In this document: positions 7,952 through 16,523 of the stretch, in pieces
How positions within the stretch are numbered: position 1 is the stretch's first letter
Layout of the letters: each line of letters opens with the position of its first letter
Source: Candidatus Dechloromonas phosphorivorans
GTDB taxonomy: Bacteria; Pseudomonadota; Gammaproteobacteria; Burkholderiales; Rhodocyclaceae
Assembly: GCA_016709495.1 (NCBI GenBank)
Contig: JADJMS010000040.1
Span: 1 to 17,074 of the forward strand
Length of the DNA stretch: 17,074 nucleotides
Direction: 5' to 3'
Made by a program: the position numbers and the translations under genes
Notes under the pieces: generated by a model
What the model was told of the DNA's origin: nothing
Database searches by the model: none
Seen by the model: only the letters and a program-made list of their open reading frames with translations

Positions 7952-8950
7952 CTAGTTTTCCTGCTGGCGCTTGCGAATTTCTTCAGCCAGTTGAAAAACC
8001 GACATAGCATAGAAGCTAGAGCGGTTGTAGCGAGTGATAACGTAGAAATTCTCATAGCCCAGCCAGTATTCAGTTGCTCTGCCGGGGCTGACCAGATCTA
8101 TCAGGGTCAGCGTCGCCTCGCTATCCACATTACCCGAAATGCCGCGTTGGGCGAGATCAGCAGCTTTCAGGCTGGGACGAATTCCTGCTTCGATTAATGT
8201 GCGATCCGGCTCGCCATTAACTTGCGCCGGGACAGCCACTGGTTGTCCTGCTTGCCAGCCGTGTTGTTCCAAAAATCGAGCGACACTACCGATGGCATCT
8301 TCGATGCTATTGCTTAGATCAACGCGCTGGTCGCCATCAAAATCGACTGCGTAACGCCGCTGACTGCCGGGCATGAACTGGGGAATGCCAATAGCGCCGG
8401 CAAATGATCCTTTGATGCCTGTTGCTTCCATGTTGTTTTCGCGCGCCAGTAGGAAAAATTGCTCGAGTTCTTCACGGAAAAAATCAGCGCGGCGGGGATA
8501 GTTGAAGGCGAGGGTTGCCAGCGCTTCCATGACGCTGAAACTGCCGGTGTTTTGCCCATAAACTGTTTCAACCCCAATGATGGCGACTATCATTTCTTCG
8601 GGAACGCCATACATGGCGCGGGCGCGGGTTAGTGCGGTGCGGTTTTCCTGCCAGAAACGAACACCACCATCGATACGAATACTATTCAAAAAACGCGGGC
8701 GATAACGTTCCCAGGAACGCTGGGTCGGTGAGGCTGGTGGCTTGATCAGTTGCAATACTTTGGCGTTGGGCCCGGTTTGGCCAAACTGTTTGAGCATGGC
8801 ATCGGCGTTAAATCCGTGGCGTTGCTCCATATCGCGAGCAAAATCGATGACGGCTGGGTCGCTGGCAAAGGTGCTCTGAGCGGCAGAGGCTGAGGAAATG
8901 CAAGTGGCAAGCAACAGGGTGCCTAAAATACGCTTCAAAAAATTCTCCAT
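7952..8950 (-). CDS. mltB: Membrane-bound or periplasmic lytic murein transglycosylase B
   Basis: This 332-residue SLT-family enzyme cleaves the MurNAc-GlcNAc bond of peptidoglycan to 1,6-anhydroMurNAc. The N-terminus (MENFLKRILGTLLLATCISSASA) is a signal peptide. LATC is only a poor lipobox because Thr precedes Cys, so lipidation is uncertain. The catalytic Glu is residue 128 in IIGVETVYGQ. Further family motifs are ALATLAFNYPRRADFF, NNMEATGIKGSFAGAIG with IPQFMPGS, and DFDGDQRVDL. The length fits MltB (E. coli 361). The ATG shares one base with the tgpA stop (TGATG at 8952-8948), so it is the last gene of the moxR-DUF58-tgpA-mltB transcription unit and is probably translationally coupled. 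It converges on the caspase-MORN gene with a 25-bp gap. The frame is intact. Confidence 0.93.
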   Translation of the reverse strand: MENFLKRILGTLLLATCISSASAAQSTFASDPAVIDFARDMEQRHGFNADAMLKQFGQTGPNAKVLQLIKPPASPTQRSWERYRPRFLNSIRIDGGVRFWQENRTALTRARAMYGVPEEMIVAIIGVETVYGQNTGSFSVMEALATLAFNYPRRADFFREELEQFFLLARENNMEATGIKGSFAGAIGIPQFMPGSQRRYAVDFDGDQRVDLSNSIEDAIGSVARFLEQHGWQAGQPVAVPAQVNGEPDRTLIEAGIRPSLKAADLAQRGISGNVDSEATLTLIDLVSPGRATEYWLGYENFYVITRYNRSSFYAMSVFQLAEEIRKRQQEN

Positions 8951-10888
8951 CAGGGTAATTGCGCAATGGCTTCACGCAGGTCATTTAGTGTGTTCGGGTT
9001 CGCACCGTAACGGGTTGCCAGATAAGCATTGACCACGGCGGCAAAGGGAGTCGCTAGTTCAGGTTTCTCTATTTCAATCCGTCGTTGCAAAGCCAAGGGC
9101 GTTTCCCAGGGCGCGTAGTTTACTTGTCTTCGGGCAATTCGTCTCAAGGCAACATGCCAAAGACGTTGTGCAGGGTCGAGCAGTGGCTGGTGATACAAGG
9201 TCCAGGCGGTGATGGTCAGCAAAAGGACAATACTCAGGCCGGCAAGCGTGACGATCAGGCTTTGCCAGTTGTTGTCGTTCAAGCCAAGGTGAGATAGCAA
9301 CTGGCGCTGGCGTTCCGGGTTGTAGCCGAGTACTTCCTGATTCCAGGCATTGTTGATCGCTTCCCAGCGGTGGCGGACGCTGCGAAGCCAGTCTGACCGC
9401 ATGGTAATCAGCGCTGGTAGCTCGCCAGCCGGCATGGCAGAAGCTATGCCACTTTCAATGCGGCTCGGCGAAACCGCAGCGGTTGGATCAACTCTAATCC
9501 AGCCCTTGCCGGCCAGCCAGACTTCAGCCCAAGCGTGGGCATCGGACTGACGTATGACAAGGAATCCATCCACCAGGTTACGTTCGCCACCTTGATAGCC
9601 GCCAACTACGCGGGCGGGAATGCCGGCGGCGCGCATGAGCACGACAAAGGCTGCGGCATAGTGCTCACAGAAGCCACGCCGGCTCTCGAAGAGGAATTGG
9701 TCGATGCTGTGTTCGCCCAGTAGCGGCGGTTGCAGGGTGTAGGTGAAGTCCTTTCCAGAAAATAGTGCAATTGCAAGGTTGACCGTAGCGGATGGGTTGG
9801 CCGATTGGGCGCGCCAACTTTCAGCAAGGGCACGGCTTTTTGGATTCAGTTTTGGCTGGCAGCTTGAGATTGCGGCGCAATATTTCAGCATCTTCCTGCA
9901 CATTGAAGCGGTAGTCGGTGACTGAAATCAGTGCAAACCGACTACGCTGACTGATGATCTGGCGATTGGTTACGGTCAACGTGCTATTTATGCCAAATTC
10001 TTTGAGCGATGGCGCCGGGGCATCGAGTGCCAACAGCCAGCGCTGCTGGTTTGCTTCCAGTGTACTTTCGTAACGGATCGGTGGTGACAGCGCCTCGATT
10101 GTTGGTGTTCGGGAAAGTCCCGGATGCGGACGCCAGGTTCGCCCATCAAACGTATCCATCACCGGGCCGCGCCAATACAGCTTGTCGGATGCTGGCATCT
10201 CGTCCTCGAAACGCACGCGAAAAACAATCTCGCTACTCAGGACGAGATTGGAAAAACTGCCTGGTGACATCTGTTCGGTAAGACCGCTGCGTGCGCTATG
10301 GGCATCTTGTGGCAAACCCCAGAGTGGGCCCGAAATGCGTGGGAAAAGTACATAAAGTATCAGCATGAAAGGGATGGCCTGCAGGGTCAGCAGGCCGGCG
10401 TAGCGCAGCGTGGGCACGGGTTTGCTGCTTGGACCGCCATGAACTCGAATCAGGGTGGCGGTAACCAAAGTCATGGTGGCTATCAGCCAGAGCCCGGTTG
10501 GAATACTTTGCGAGTAGAAATAATGCGTGAGCAGCAAAAAATAGCCGAGGGTGATCAACACCATTGCGTCACGTTGGCTACGCAGCTCCAGCAGTTTGAG
10601 GGCCATGAACAAAACAAGCATGGCGACGCCTGCATCACGGCCGAGCAGGGTGCGAAACTCAACCAGCACGCCGGCACAGGCAATGCCGACCAGCAGCATC
10701 AACAACCAGCGACCCGGCAAGCGTGCATTGCGCCACCAAAGCCAGCCTGCGTAAATAATGATCAAGGCAGTGAGTGAGCTTAGCCACAGCGGCTGATGCG
10801 CGGCGTGCGGAAAGGTCGTTGCCAGCGCTGTTGCAAAAAGCCACGGCATGCACCAGTGGTCAAGGGCTTTTGTCGCTGGCGTGCTCAT
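8950..10888 (-). CDS. tgpA: TgpA-type membrane transglutaminase (DUF3488, transglutaminase core, DUF4129; one indel)
   Basis: This is a multi-domain inner-membrane protein of about 645 residues. The N-terminal half has several hydrophobic helices (for example TALIIIYAGWLWW, LLMLLVGIACAGVLV and TLQAIPFMLILYVLF; DUF3488). The periplasmic transglutaminase-like core shows the Cys-His-Asp triad: Cys in GFCEHYA (9667-9669), His in DAHAWAEVW (9535-9537) and Asp in RVDPTAAV (9487-9489). One more membrane helix (LAGLSIVLLLTITAW) and a cytoplasmic DUF4129-like tail ending DLREAIAQLP complete it. Pseudomonas aeruginosa TgpA is essential there, but the substrate is unknown. One extra base near 9850 (A-run, reverse strand) splits the frame. 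I chose MSTPATKALDH at 10888, overlapping the DUF58 gene by about 29 bp; a longer start at 10948 is less likely because it reads inside DUF58 coding sequence. Confidence 0.9.
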
Positions 10889-11831
10889 GGCTGAAGAGCG
10901 CCAAGGTTTCAAGGCAGCGTGAACGATGCGAGTCACCCCGCGCGGCAAAATTTCATGCCCTGGCAGGCGTGACCGTAACAGATGCCGGCTGACGGAAGCC
11001 CAGCACCCAGCCGGTCAAAATAGCCAGGCGGGTTTCAATATCGCCGTCATCCGGTGTCAATTGCCAGTCCAGTTGCATCTCCTGTTCGCGCCACCCGCAA
11101 ATTGCTTGACCAGTAATGGGCGTTGGCCTGCATCCCTGGCGCAGGCCTTCCATGCAACATGGCGTAATGAATCTGCCGGCTGACGATTTCGAAACCCGGC
11201 AAAGTCCTCTTGGCCGCCATCGCCATAGCGCTCACCGGCCATCGACGTTGATTGTTCAGGCGGCAATGGCGTGGTGATTGGCTTGGGGTAAACCAGGCAG
11301 CGCATATCGGGCTGCAGATAACTCCAGGCGTAGAGCAGGCCAAGCGGATAAACCGTCGAAAGGCGAACCCTGGGCAGCATCATCCAGCCACGTTGGGTGG
11401 CCAGTACCGGAATGGCAATTTCGCTGCTTTCTTCTGGTGCGATTTGAGTGCCTATGCCCGGATTGCCAGGCGCCTGCAATCCAAGTCCAAGACGGGATTT
11501 TTCGGTCATTACGCAATGCGATGGGGAAATGCGCCATTTCACCGGCAAATACCGGCTTGCTTCTACCCGGCGTTATCCACAAGGAAAAGAGGTTGCGAAA
11601 TGTGTGAACCATGCCAATCAGGCCCAGCCCGGTGAGCAGAAAAACCAGCGCATGACCCAATGCCAGGTCGTAATTGATGGCACCGGTGAACATCGCGGCA
11701 AGGGTAAAGGTAAAGACAATACCGGCCCGCGTGGGCAGAATGAAAATGCGCCTTTGCGTCAGATGAAACGAAGCGGTGCCATCGCTTTGCCAGCGAAACA
11801 AGTGTTGTTTAAAGCCAGCCAGCAAGCTCAC
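10860..11831 (-). CDS. DUF58 domain protein (reading frame broken)
   Basis: This is a roughly 324-residue DUF58 family protein, usually encoded between a MoxR ATPase and a transglutaminase-like membrane protein; its molecular role is not established. The N-terminus (TQRRIFILPTRAGIVFTFTLAAMFTGAINY) gives two hydrophobic helices, followed by LVFLLTGLGLIGM. The central beta-rich part includes IAIPVLATQRGWMMLPRVRLSTVYPLGLLYAW. The DUF58 signature region reads EDFAGFRNRQPADSLRHVAWKACAR, then KQFAGG and LDWQLTPDDGDIETRLAILTGWVLG. The C-terminal stretch ends RCLETLALFSHEH. Frame changes are needed near 11497 (A/C run), near 11095 and near 10985. The ATG is three bases after the moxR stop, and the 3' end overlaps tgpA. 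Confidence 0.85.
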
Positions 11832-11834
11832 GAG

Positions 11835-12782
11835 TCAGGGAATGGCAACGCTGCGAATCAGGCCAGCGATATCTTCTACGCTGGCCATTCCGCTGCCTTG
11901 TGTCGAGCGCAAACGATGACGGGCGACGGCAGGTAGCACTTCCTGAACATCGTCCGGCAGAACCATGTCTCTTCCATCAAGCCAGGCCCAGGCGCGTGCA
12001 GCGGATAACAGGGCGAGGCCGGCACGGGGTGACAGACCGTGCTGAAAGCAGGGGTTCTGGCGACTGGCCTCGACCAAAGCCTGTACATAGTCAATTAACG
12101 GTGCTGCAGCATGGACTTGGGTCACTTGTTCCTGCAGACCTGGAATGGTTGACGCATCAAGGATGGCAGAAAGTTGGTCCGCTTTCTGGCGTTGGCCGCC
12201 AGCGGTGAGCAATGCTCGCTCGGCGGCGCGATCCGGGTAGCCCAGTTCGATGCGCATTAGAAAGCGATCTAGCTGTGATTCGGGCAGGGGAAATGTGCCA
12301 ATCTGATGAGCCGGGTTCTGGGTGGCGATGACAAAAAAAGGATCAGGCAGACTGCGTGTCTCGCCTTCAACCGTTACCTGCTGTTCTTCCATGGCCTCAA
12401 GCAAGGCGCTCTGGGTTTTCGGGGTAGCGCGGTTGATTTCATCGGCCAGCACAACTTGCGAAAAAACTGGGCCTGGCAGGAAGCGAAATGTTCCATTTTC
12501 CCGCTCGTAAATCGAGACACCGATAATGTCAGCCGGCAGTAAATCGCTGGTGAACTGAATTCGTGAAAAGGCCAGTCCCAGCAACCGAGCCAAGGCGTGG
12601 GCAAGGGTGGTTTTGCCAACGCCGGGCAAGTCCTCAATCAGCAGATGTCCCCCTGCAAGCAGGCAGGCCAAGGCTTGGCGGATTTCTCTGTCTTTGCCAA
12701 GAATGATTTGGCCCGCTTTTGCGAGCAGAATTTCGAGTGGGCCGGATCTGGTAGTAAGCAAGGGTAGTGTCGTTCTCAACAT
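11835..12782 (-). CDS. MoxR family AAA+ ATPase
   Basis: This intact 315-residue MoxR-type AAA+ ATPase is probably a chaperone that remodels or activates the proteins encoded by the following genes, as inferred from the conserved moxR-DUF58-transglutaminase order. Walker A is GVGKT (residues 54-58). Walker B is VVLADEIN (Asp114, Glu115), followed by RATPKTQSALLEAMEEQQVTVEG, the typical MoxR extended motif. The sensor-1 region is PFFVIATQNPAHQIGTFPLPE with SQLDRF, and sensor-2 is SPRAGLALL. It is first in the operon. The start ATG (12782-12780) is 119 bp from the divergent deacetylase-like gene, so the operon promoter should lie in that gap; I see no clear hexamer pair on this strand. Confidence 0.92.
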   Translation of the reverse strand: MLRTTLPLLTTRSGPLEILLAKAGQIILGKDREIRQALACLLAGGHLLIEDLPGVGKTTLAHALARLLGLAFSRIQFTSDLLPADIIGVSIYERENGTFRFLPGPVFSQVVLADEINRATPKTQSALLEAMEEQQVTVEGETRSLPDPFFVIATQNPAHQIGTFPLPESQLDRFLMRIELGYPDRAAERALLTAGGQRQKADQLSAILDASTIPGLQEQVTQVHAAAPLIDYVQALVEASRQNPCFQHGLSPRAGLALLSAARAWAWLDGRDMVLPDDVQEVLPAVARHRLRSTQGSGMASVEDIAGLIRSVAIP

Positions 12783-12822
12783 GCTGTTGCACCAAAATTA
12801 TGCATTCAGTTCATTCTAATGC

Positions 12823-12852
12823 TTGAAGCCGTGTGCAGATTGGGTCGATAAT
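12823..12852 (+). promoter_or_regulatory. Sigma-70-like promoter of the deacetylase-like gene
   Basis: TTGAAG (12823-12828) and GATAAT (12847-12852) are separated by 18 bp; the gene starts 50 bp downstream. It sits in the 119-bp divergent intergenic region shared with the moxR operon, so regulation of the two units may interact. Confidence 0.5.
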
Positions 12853-12901
12853 GACATTTATCGAGCGCCGCTGAGTGCGCCGGTTTGCAGAGAGATAACA
12901 A

Positions 12902-13829
12902 GTGACGACCACTGCCTTTATTACCCACCGCGACTGCCAGTTGCATGACATGGGTTCGCATCACCCGGAATGCCCTCAACGTTTGACCGCTATCAGCGAT
13001 CACCTCATCGCGCAGGGGCTTGATGCCTACTTTGTTTATTACGATGCACCGCTGGCAACTTTTGAACAACTGCTGCGCGTACATCCCGCTTCTCATCTTG
13101 AACGCATCAAGCGCGCCTCGCCGGAACACGGTGTTGTTCATCTCGATCCAGATACCGCAATGAACCCGCATACTTGGCAAGCCGCACTGCGTGCAGCAGG
13201 GGCAGGTTGTCATGCGGTTGACCTGGTGATGAAGGGCGAAATCGAAAATGCCTTCTGTGCCGTCCGTCCGCCCGGTCATCATGGCGAAAAAAGACACCCC
13301 GATGGGTTTCTGCTTTTTCAATAATATTGGAGTCGCCGCACGTCATGCATTCAAGGTGCACGGTTTGGAGCGCGTTGCAATCATCGATTTCGATGTCCAC
13401 CATGGCAATGGCACCGAAGATTGCTTTGCAGGTGACGAAAAGGTGTTGATGTGCAGCATCTTTCAGCACCCGTTCTATCCTTACAGCGGCACCGATAAAC
13501 CGGCTGCCAATATGTGCAATGTTCCGCTCGCTGCAGGTTGCGGCGGGGAAGAGTTCCGTGATGCCGTGACTCAGGTCTGGATGCCACGCCTGCGGGAATT
13601 CAACCCCCAGATGATCCTCATTTCGGCTGGTTTTGATGGCCACTATGAAGATGATATGGGTGGTCTCAAATTGCTTGAGCGTGACTTTGCCTGGTGTACT
13701 GAGCAACTCAAAAATCTGGCAGCCGAGATTTGTAACAAGCGAGTTGTTTCCATGCTTGAAGGCGGCTACGTGATGAGCTCGCTGGCGCGTAGCGTCGGCG
13801 CACATTTGCGCGTACTGGCAGATCTGTAA
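12902..13829 (+). CDS. Histone deacetylase-like amidohydrolase (one indel)
   Basis: This is a class II HDAC-type/AcuC-AphA superfamily zinc amidohydrolase of about 308 residues after repair. Bacterial members deacetylate small acetylated amines or acetyl-lysine; the substrate here is unknown. Seen: HPECPQRL near the N-terminus; the His-His pair in RPPGHHGEK; the zinc site in IIDFDVHHGNGTED; FQHPFYPYSGT; the second Asp ligand in ISAGFDGHYEDD; and the catalytic-Tyr-type loop LEGGYV. One extra A in the A-run near 13287-13292 changes the frame in the middle of the most conserved block (GEK-DTPMGFCFFNN), so this is almost certainly a sequence error. The start is GTG 12902, preceded by GAGAG at 12890-12894. 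Downstream, lysC begins 82 bp later. Confidence 0.9.
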
Positions 13830-13861
13830 ATCCAATTTCCCGGAAAAAGCTTGGGCTGGGG

Positions 13862-13867
13862 TAAAAT
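13862..13867 (+). promoter_or_regulatory. Possible -10 element upstream of lysC
   Basis: TAAAAT at 13862-13867 lies 44 bp before the lysC start, followed by GC-rich sequence. No convincing -35 is present at 16-18 bp upstream, so this is only a candidate. The gap between the two genes otherwise shows no terminator. Confidence 0.3.
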
Positions 13868-13911
13868 CCTGCCCTCTTTTTCATGTTTCCAACGTTTAAC
13901 CGGATGAATCC

Positions 13912-15132
13912 ATGGCGTTGATTGTTCAAAAATACGGCGGTACCTCGGTAGGCAATCCTGAGCGCATCAAAAATGTCGCGAAGCGTGTTGCCCGATTCCA
14001 GGCTCAAGGTCACCAGGTGGTGGTCGTTGTTTCTGCAATGAGTGGTGAAACCAACAAGCTGATCGCTTTGGCCAAGGAAGTTCAGGCCAATCCCGATCCG
14101 CGTGAGTTGGATGCCATCATGTCCACTGGCGAACAGGTGACAACCGGCCTGCTCTCCATGGCGCTGATGGACATTGGCTGCAAGGCCAAGAGCTACACCG
14201 GTGGCCAGGTTAAGGTGCTGACAGACAGTACCCACACCAAGGCACGCATTCTTTCTATCGAAGAAGCCAATATGCGGCGCGACCTTGATGCCGGCAACGT
14301 GATAGTTGTTGCCGGTTTCCAGGGGGTTGATGCCGACGGCAATATCACCACACTTGGTCGTGGCGGTTCAGATACTTCAGGTGTGGCGCTTGCGGCTGCG
14401 TTGAAGGCGGATGAATGCCAGATCTACACCGACGTTGATGGCGTCTATACGACCGACCCGCGTGTTGTGCCGGAAGCCAAAAAGCTGGATACCATCACCT
14501 TCGAAGAAATGCTGGAAATGGCGAGCTTAGGTTCCAAAGTGTTGCAAATCCGCTCCGTCGAATTTGCCGGCAAATACAAAGTTAAACTGCGCGTACTTTC
14601 AAGCTTCCAGGACGAAGGGGAAGGCACGCTGATTACTGTTGAGGAAGACAAGAATATGGAACAACCGATCATTTCCGGTATCGCATTTAACCGCGACGAA
14701 GCCAAACTGACCGTTCTTGGTGTCCCGGATACCCCGGGCATTGCCTATCAAATTCTGGGCGCCATTGCCGATGCCAATATCGACGTCGACATGATTATTC
14801 AAAACGTCGGCCACGACGATACAACGGATTTCTCCTTTACCGTCAATCGTGGTGATTTCACCAAGGCGCAAGCCATACTGGAAGAAGTCAAAACCAAGCT
14901 GGGTGCCCGTGAAGTGACCGGCGACAGCAAGATCTGCAAGGTCTCTGCGGTTGGTGTTGGAATGCGCTCCCACCCGGGTGTTGCCAGCAAGATGTTCAAG
15001 GCATTGGCGGATGAAGGCATCAACATCAAGATGATCTCTACCTCAGAGATCAAAATTTCGGTTGTTCTTGACGAAAAGTACCTGGAACTCGCAGTTCGCG
15101 TTCTCCATCGTACTTTCGGGCTTGACCAGTAA
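13912..15132 (+). CDS. lysC: Aspartate kinase
   Basis: This intact 406-residue monofunctional aspartokinase catalyses the ATP-dependent phosphorylation of L-aspartate, the first step to lysine, threonine, methionine and diaminopimelate. The catalytic domain shows KYGGTSVG (residues 7-14), STGEQVT, the FQGVDADGNITTLGRGGSD substrate/ATP region and YTDVDGVYTTDPR. Two C-terminal ACT domains (about 265-400) include LTVLGVPDTPGIAYQILGAI, VGMRSHPGVASKMF and INIKMISTSEIKISVV, the usual site of lysine/threonine feedback control. The length matches the 400-420-residue class that often also makes a separate beta subunit from an internal start. A candidate internal start exists at 14656. The start ATG 13912 gives the canonical MALIVQKYGG N-terminus; its ribosome site is weak (CCGGA). 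Confidence 0.97.
   Translation: MALIVQKYGGTSVGNPERIKNVAKRVARFQAQGHQVVVVVSAMSGETNKLIALAKEVQANPDPRELDAIMSTGEQVTTGLLSMALMDIGCKAKSYTGGQVKVLTDSTHTKARILSIEEANMRRDLDAGNVIVVAGFQGVDADGNITTLGRGGSDTSGVALAAALKADECQIYTDVDGVYTTDPRVVPEAKKLDTITFEEMLEMASLGSKVLQIRSVEFAGKYKVKLRVLSSFQDEGEGTLITVEEDKNMEQPIISGIAFNRDEAKLTVLGVPDTPGIAYQILGAIADANIDVDMIIQNVGHDDTTDFSFTVNRGDFTKAQAILEEVKTKLGAREVTGDSKICKVSAVGVGMRSHPGVASKMFKALADEGINIKMISTSEIKISVVLDEKYLELAVRVLHRTFGLDQ
14641..14658 (+). promoter_or_regulatory. Possible internal ribosome binding site and start (LysC beta subunit)
   Basis: GAGGAAG (14641-14647) precedes an in-frame ATG (14656-14658, codon 249 of lysC) by eight bases. A product from here would be about 158 residues, starting MEQPIISGIAF and containing both ACT domains. 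This matches the alpha2beta2 aspartokinases of Bacillus and Corynebacterium, where the beta subunit arises from an in-frame internal start at a similar place. Confidence 0.4.
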
Positions 15133-15134
15133 GT

Positions 15135-15163
15135 TTGACCAAAAGGCGCGAAGGCATTATCAT
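15135..15163 (+). promoter_or_regulatory. Promoter of tRNA-Ser
   Basis: TTGACC (15135-15140) and TATCAT (15158-15163) are exactly 17 bp apart, followed by a GC-rich discriminator (CCGCGCC). The mature tRNA begins 26 bases after the -10. The -35 begins three bases after the lysC stop. Confidence 0.6.
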
Positions 15164-15188
15164 CCGCGCCTCATTGAGATCTGGACAC

Positions 15189-15281
15189 GGAGACGTGGCC
15201 GAGAGGTCGAAGGCACTCCCCTGCTAAGGGAGCATTCGGGCAAAACCTGAATCGAGGGTTCGAATCCCTCCGTCTCCGCCA
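15189..15281 (+). tRNA. tRNA-Ser (anticodon GCT)
   Basis: This is a 93-nt class II tRNA. The acceptor stem GGAGACG (15189-15195) pairs with CGTCTCC, followed by discriminator G and an encoded CCA (15279-15281). The anticodon arm is CTCCC / CTGCTAA / GGGAG with GCT at 15213-15215, reading AGC and AGU. A long variable arm (CATTCGGG...CCTGAATCG region) and T-loop TTCGAAT are present, as expected for serine tRNA. It has its own promoter upstream and a terminator downstream. Confidence 0.97.
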
Positions 15282-15310
15282 GCATAGCAACTGGCCAGAC
15301 TCAAGCAATC

Positions 15311-15334
15311 AAGCGCCTTTCGGGGCGCTTTTTG
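15311..15334 (+). terminator. Rho-independent terminator after tRNA-Ser
   Basis: AAGCGCC (15311-15317), loop TTTCGG, and GGCGCTT (15324-15330) form a 7-bp GC-rich stem running into TTTTT (15329-15333). It lies 30 bp after the tRNA. Confidence 0.85.
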
Positions 15335-15409
15335 TTTTCATGGCCCGTGAATCCTGCATTGCTCAGACCTCGTTCCAGAACATTGAGGCATTTCTGAAAG
15401 TATTCCATC

Positions 15410-16057
15410 ATGACTGATTCCATTTCCACGCTCTCAGCGCCTGAAGTCCGTGTTCTCGGTACTTTGCTAGAGAAGCAGCGCACAGTGCCGGATACCTATC
15501 CGCTTTCACTCAATGCCTTGACGGCGGGTTGCAATCAGAAAACCAGCAGGAACCCGGTAATTGAGGCAGGAGAGCCGGAAATCCTAAAAGCTGTTGATGT
15601 CCTGAAGGATGCTGGCTTGGTTGTCGAGGTCAGCGGGAGTCGCGTGGTCCGCTTTGCACATTGTCTTGAGAAGAAACTCAATGTGCCAACTCAGTCTTCT
15701 GCCTTGCTGGCTGTCTTGATGTTGCGTGGTCCGCAGACGGCGGGCGAATTGCGTCTGAATTGCGAGCGACTGCATTCGTTTGCCGATATTTCGGCCGTTG
15801 AAGCGTTTCTTGAGGAGCTGGCAACGCGTTCTGTCGGCGCTTTGGTGGTTGAATTGCCACGCTTGCCGGGGTCGCGAGAGAATCGTTGGCAGCATTTGCT
15901 GGCCGGGATGCCCGTTATTGATGCGCCGGTATTGCGCATGGCGATCACTGAACGGATCGCTGGCGAGGAAATTGCTGATCTACGAAACCGTGTTGTTGCC
16001 CTTGAGTCTGAAGTCAGCCGCCTTGGTATCTTGCTTGCTGAGATGGCTGGCAGATAA
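15410..16057 (+). CDS. yceH: YceH family protein (DUF480)
   Basis: This intact 215-residue member of the UPF0502/DUF480 family (YceH) has unknown molecular function; the family has a winged-helix-like fold. Recognised from LSAPEVRVLGTLLEKQRTVPDTYPLSL, followed by LTAGCNQKTSRNPV, the LMLRGPQTAGELR segment (second winged-helix-like unit) and the C-terminal coiled region ADLRNRVVALESEVSRL. The E. coli protein has a closely similar length. It lies behind the tRNA-Ser terminator, so it needs its own promoter; I see none that is clear in 15334-15409. It converges with yajD, 34 bp apart. Confidence 0.9.
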   Translation: MTDSISTLSAPEVRVLGTLLEKQRTVPDTYPLSLNALTAGCNQKTSRNPVIEAGEPEILKAVDVLKDAGLVVEVSGSRVVRFAHCLEKKLNVPTQSSALLAVLMLRGPQTAGELRLNCERLHSFADISAVEAFLEELATRSVGALVVELPRLPGSRENRWQHLLAGMPVIDAPVLRMAITERIAGEEIADLRNRVVALESEVSRLGILLAEMAGR

Positions 16058-16091
16058 GAACGGTATTCGCGTTAATCCTGACTGTCCGTCT

Positions 16092-16451
16092 TCAGCAGGG
16101 ATTTAAAGGTTGGCAAAAGGGCGAATGGGTTGCGTTGTTGGCTTGTTTGACCCGGCCATCGTTATAGCCACGATCTGCTTCTATCTGTTTCTGATGCTCA
16201 TTGTCGTGGCAGTAAATACACAATAACTCCCAATTGCTGCCATCGGACGGGTTGTGGTCGTGGTTGTGGTCACGATGGTGAACGGTCAATTCGCGCAGAT
16301 TGGTGTGGGTGAATTCCCGGGTGCAGCGACCGCAAATCCACGGATAGATTTTGAGGGCTTTTTTTTCGCGGTAGCCTTTTTTCGCGCTCATCACTGGCTT
16401 TCTGGCACCCAGAACAATTTGATCAAGGCGTTTGTGATCGATGGTACTCAT
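16092..16451 (-). CDS. yajD: HNH nuclease family protein YajD
   Basis: This 119-residue small HNH-type protein has two zinc-binding CxxC pairs: CGRC in YPWICGRCTREF, and CIYC in ELLCIYCHDNEH. The HNH core reads HHRDHNHDHNPSDGSNWELL. E. coli YajD is about 115 residues with the same layout. Nuclease activity is inferred from the HNH motif; the cellular role is not known. It is transcribed toward yceH and divergent from the DUF2914-type gene, with about 72 bp between starts. The frame is intact. ATG 16451 (MSTIDHKRLDQIVLG) is the best start. Confidence 0.88.
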   Translation of the reverse strand: MSTIDHKRLDQIVLGARKPVMSAKKGYREKKALKIYPWICGRCTREFTHTNLRELTVHHRDHNHDHNPSDGSNWELLCIYCHDNEHQKQIEADRGYNDGRVKQANNATHSPFCQPLNPC

Positions 16452-16523
16452 GAAATACTCGCAGAAATCTGATTGATTAAATGACGGCTAGTGCCATGCC
16501 CGGATTCTACTCCCAGACACTTG

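Noticed and set aside
10298..10777. 159-residue plus-strand open frame
   Set aside because: It is antisense to the TgpA membrane domain; Gln/His-rich composition is typical of a shadow of hydrophobic coding sequence.
13107..13835. 242-residue open frame on the minus strand
   Set aside because: It lies antisense to the deacetylase-like gene, whose catalytic motifs are clear on the plus strand; the minus frame shows no recognisable domain.
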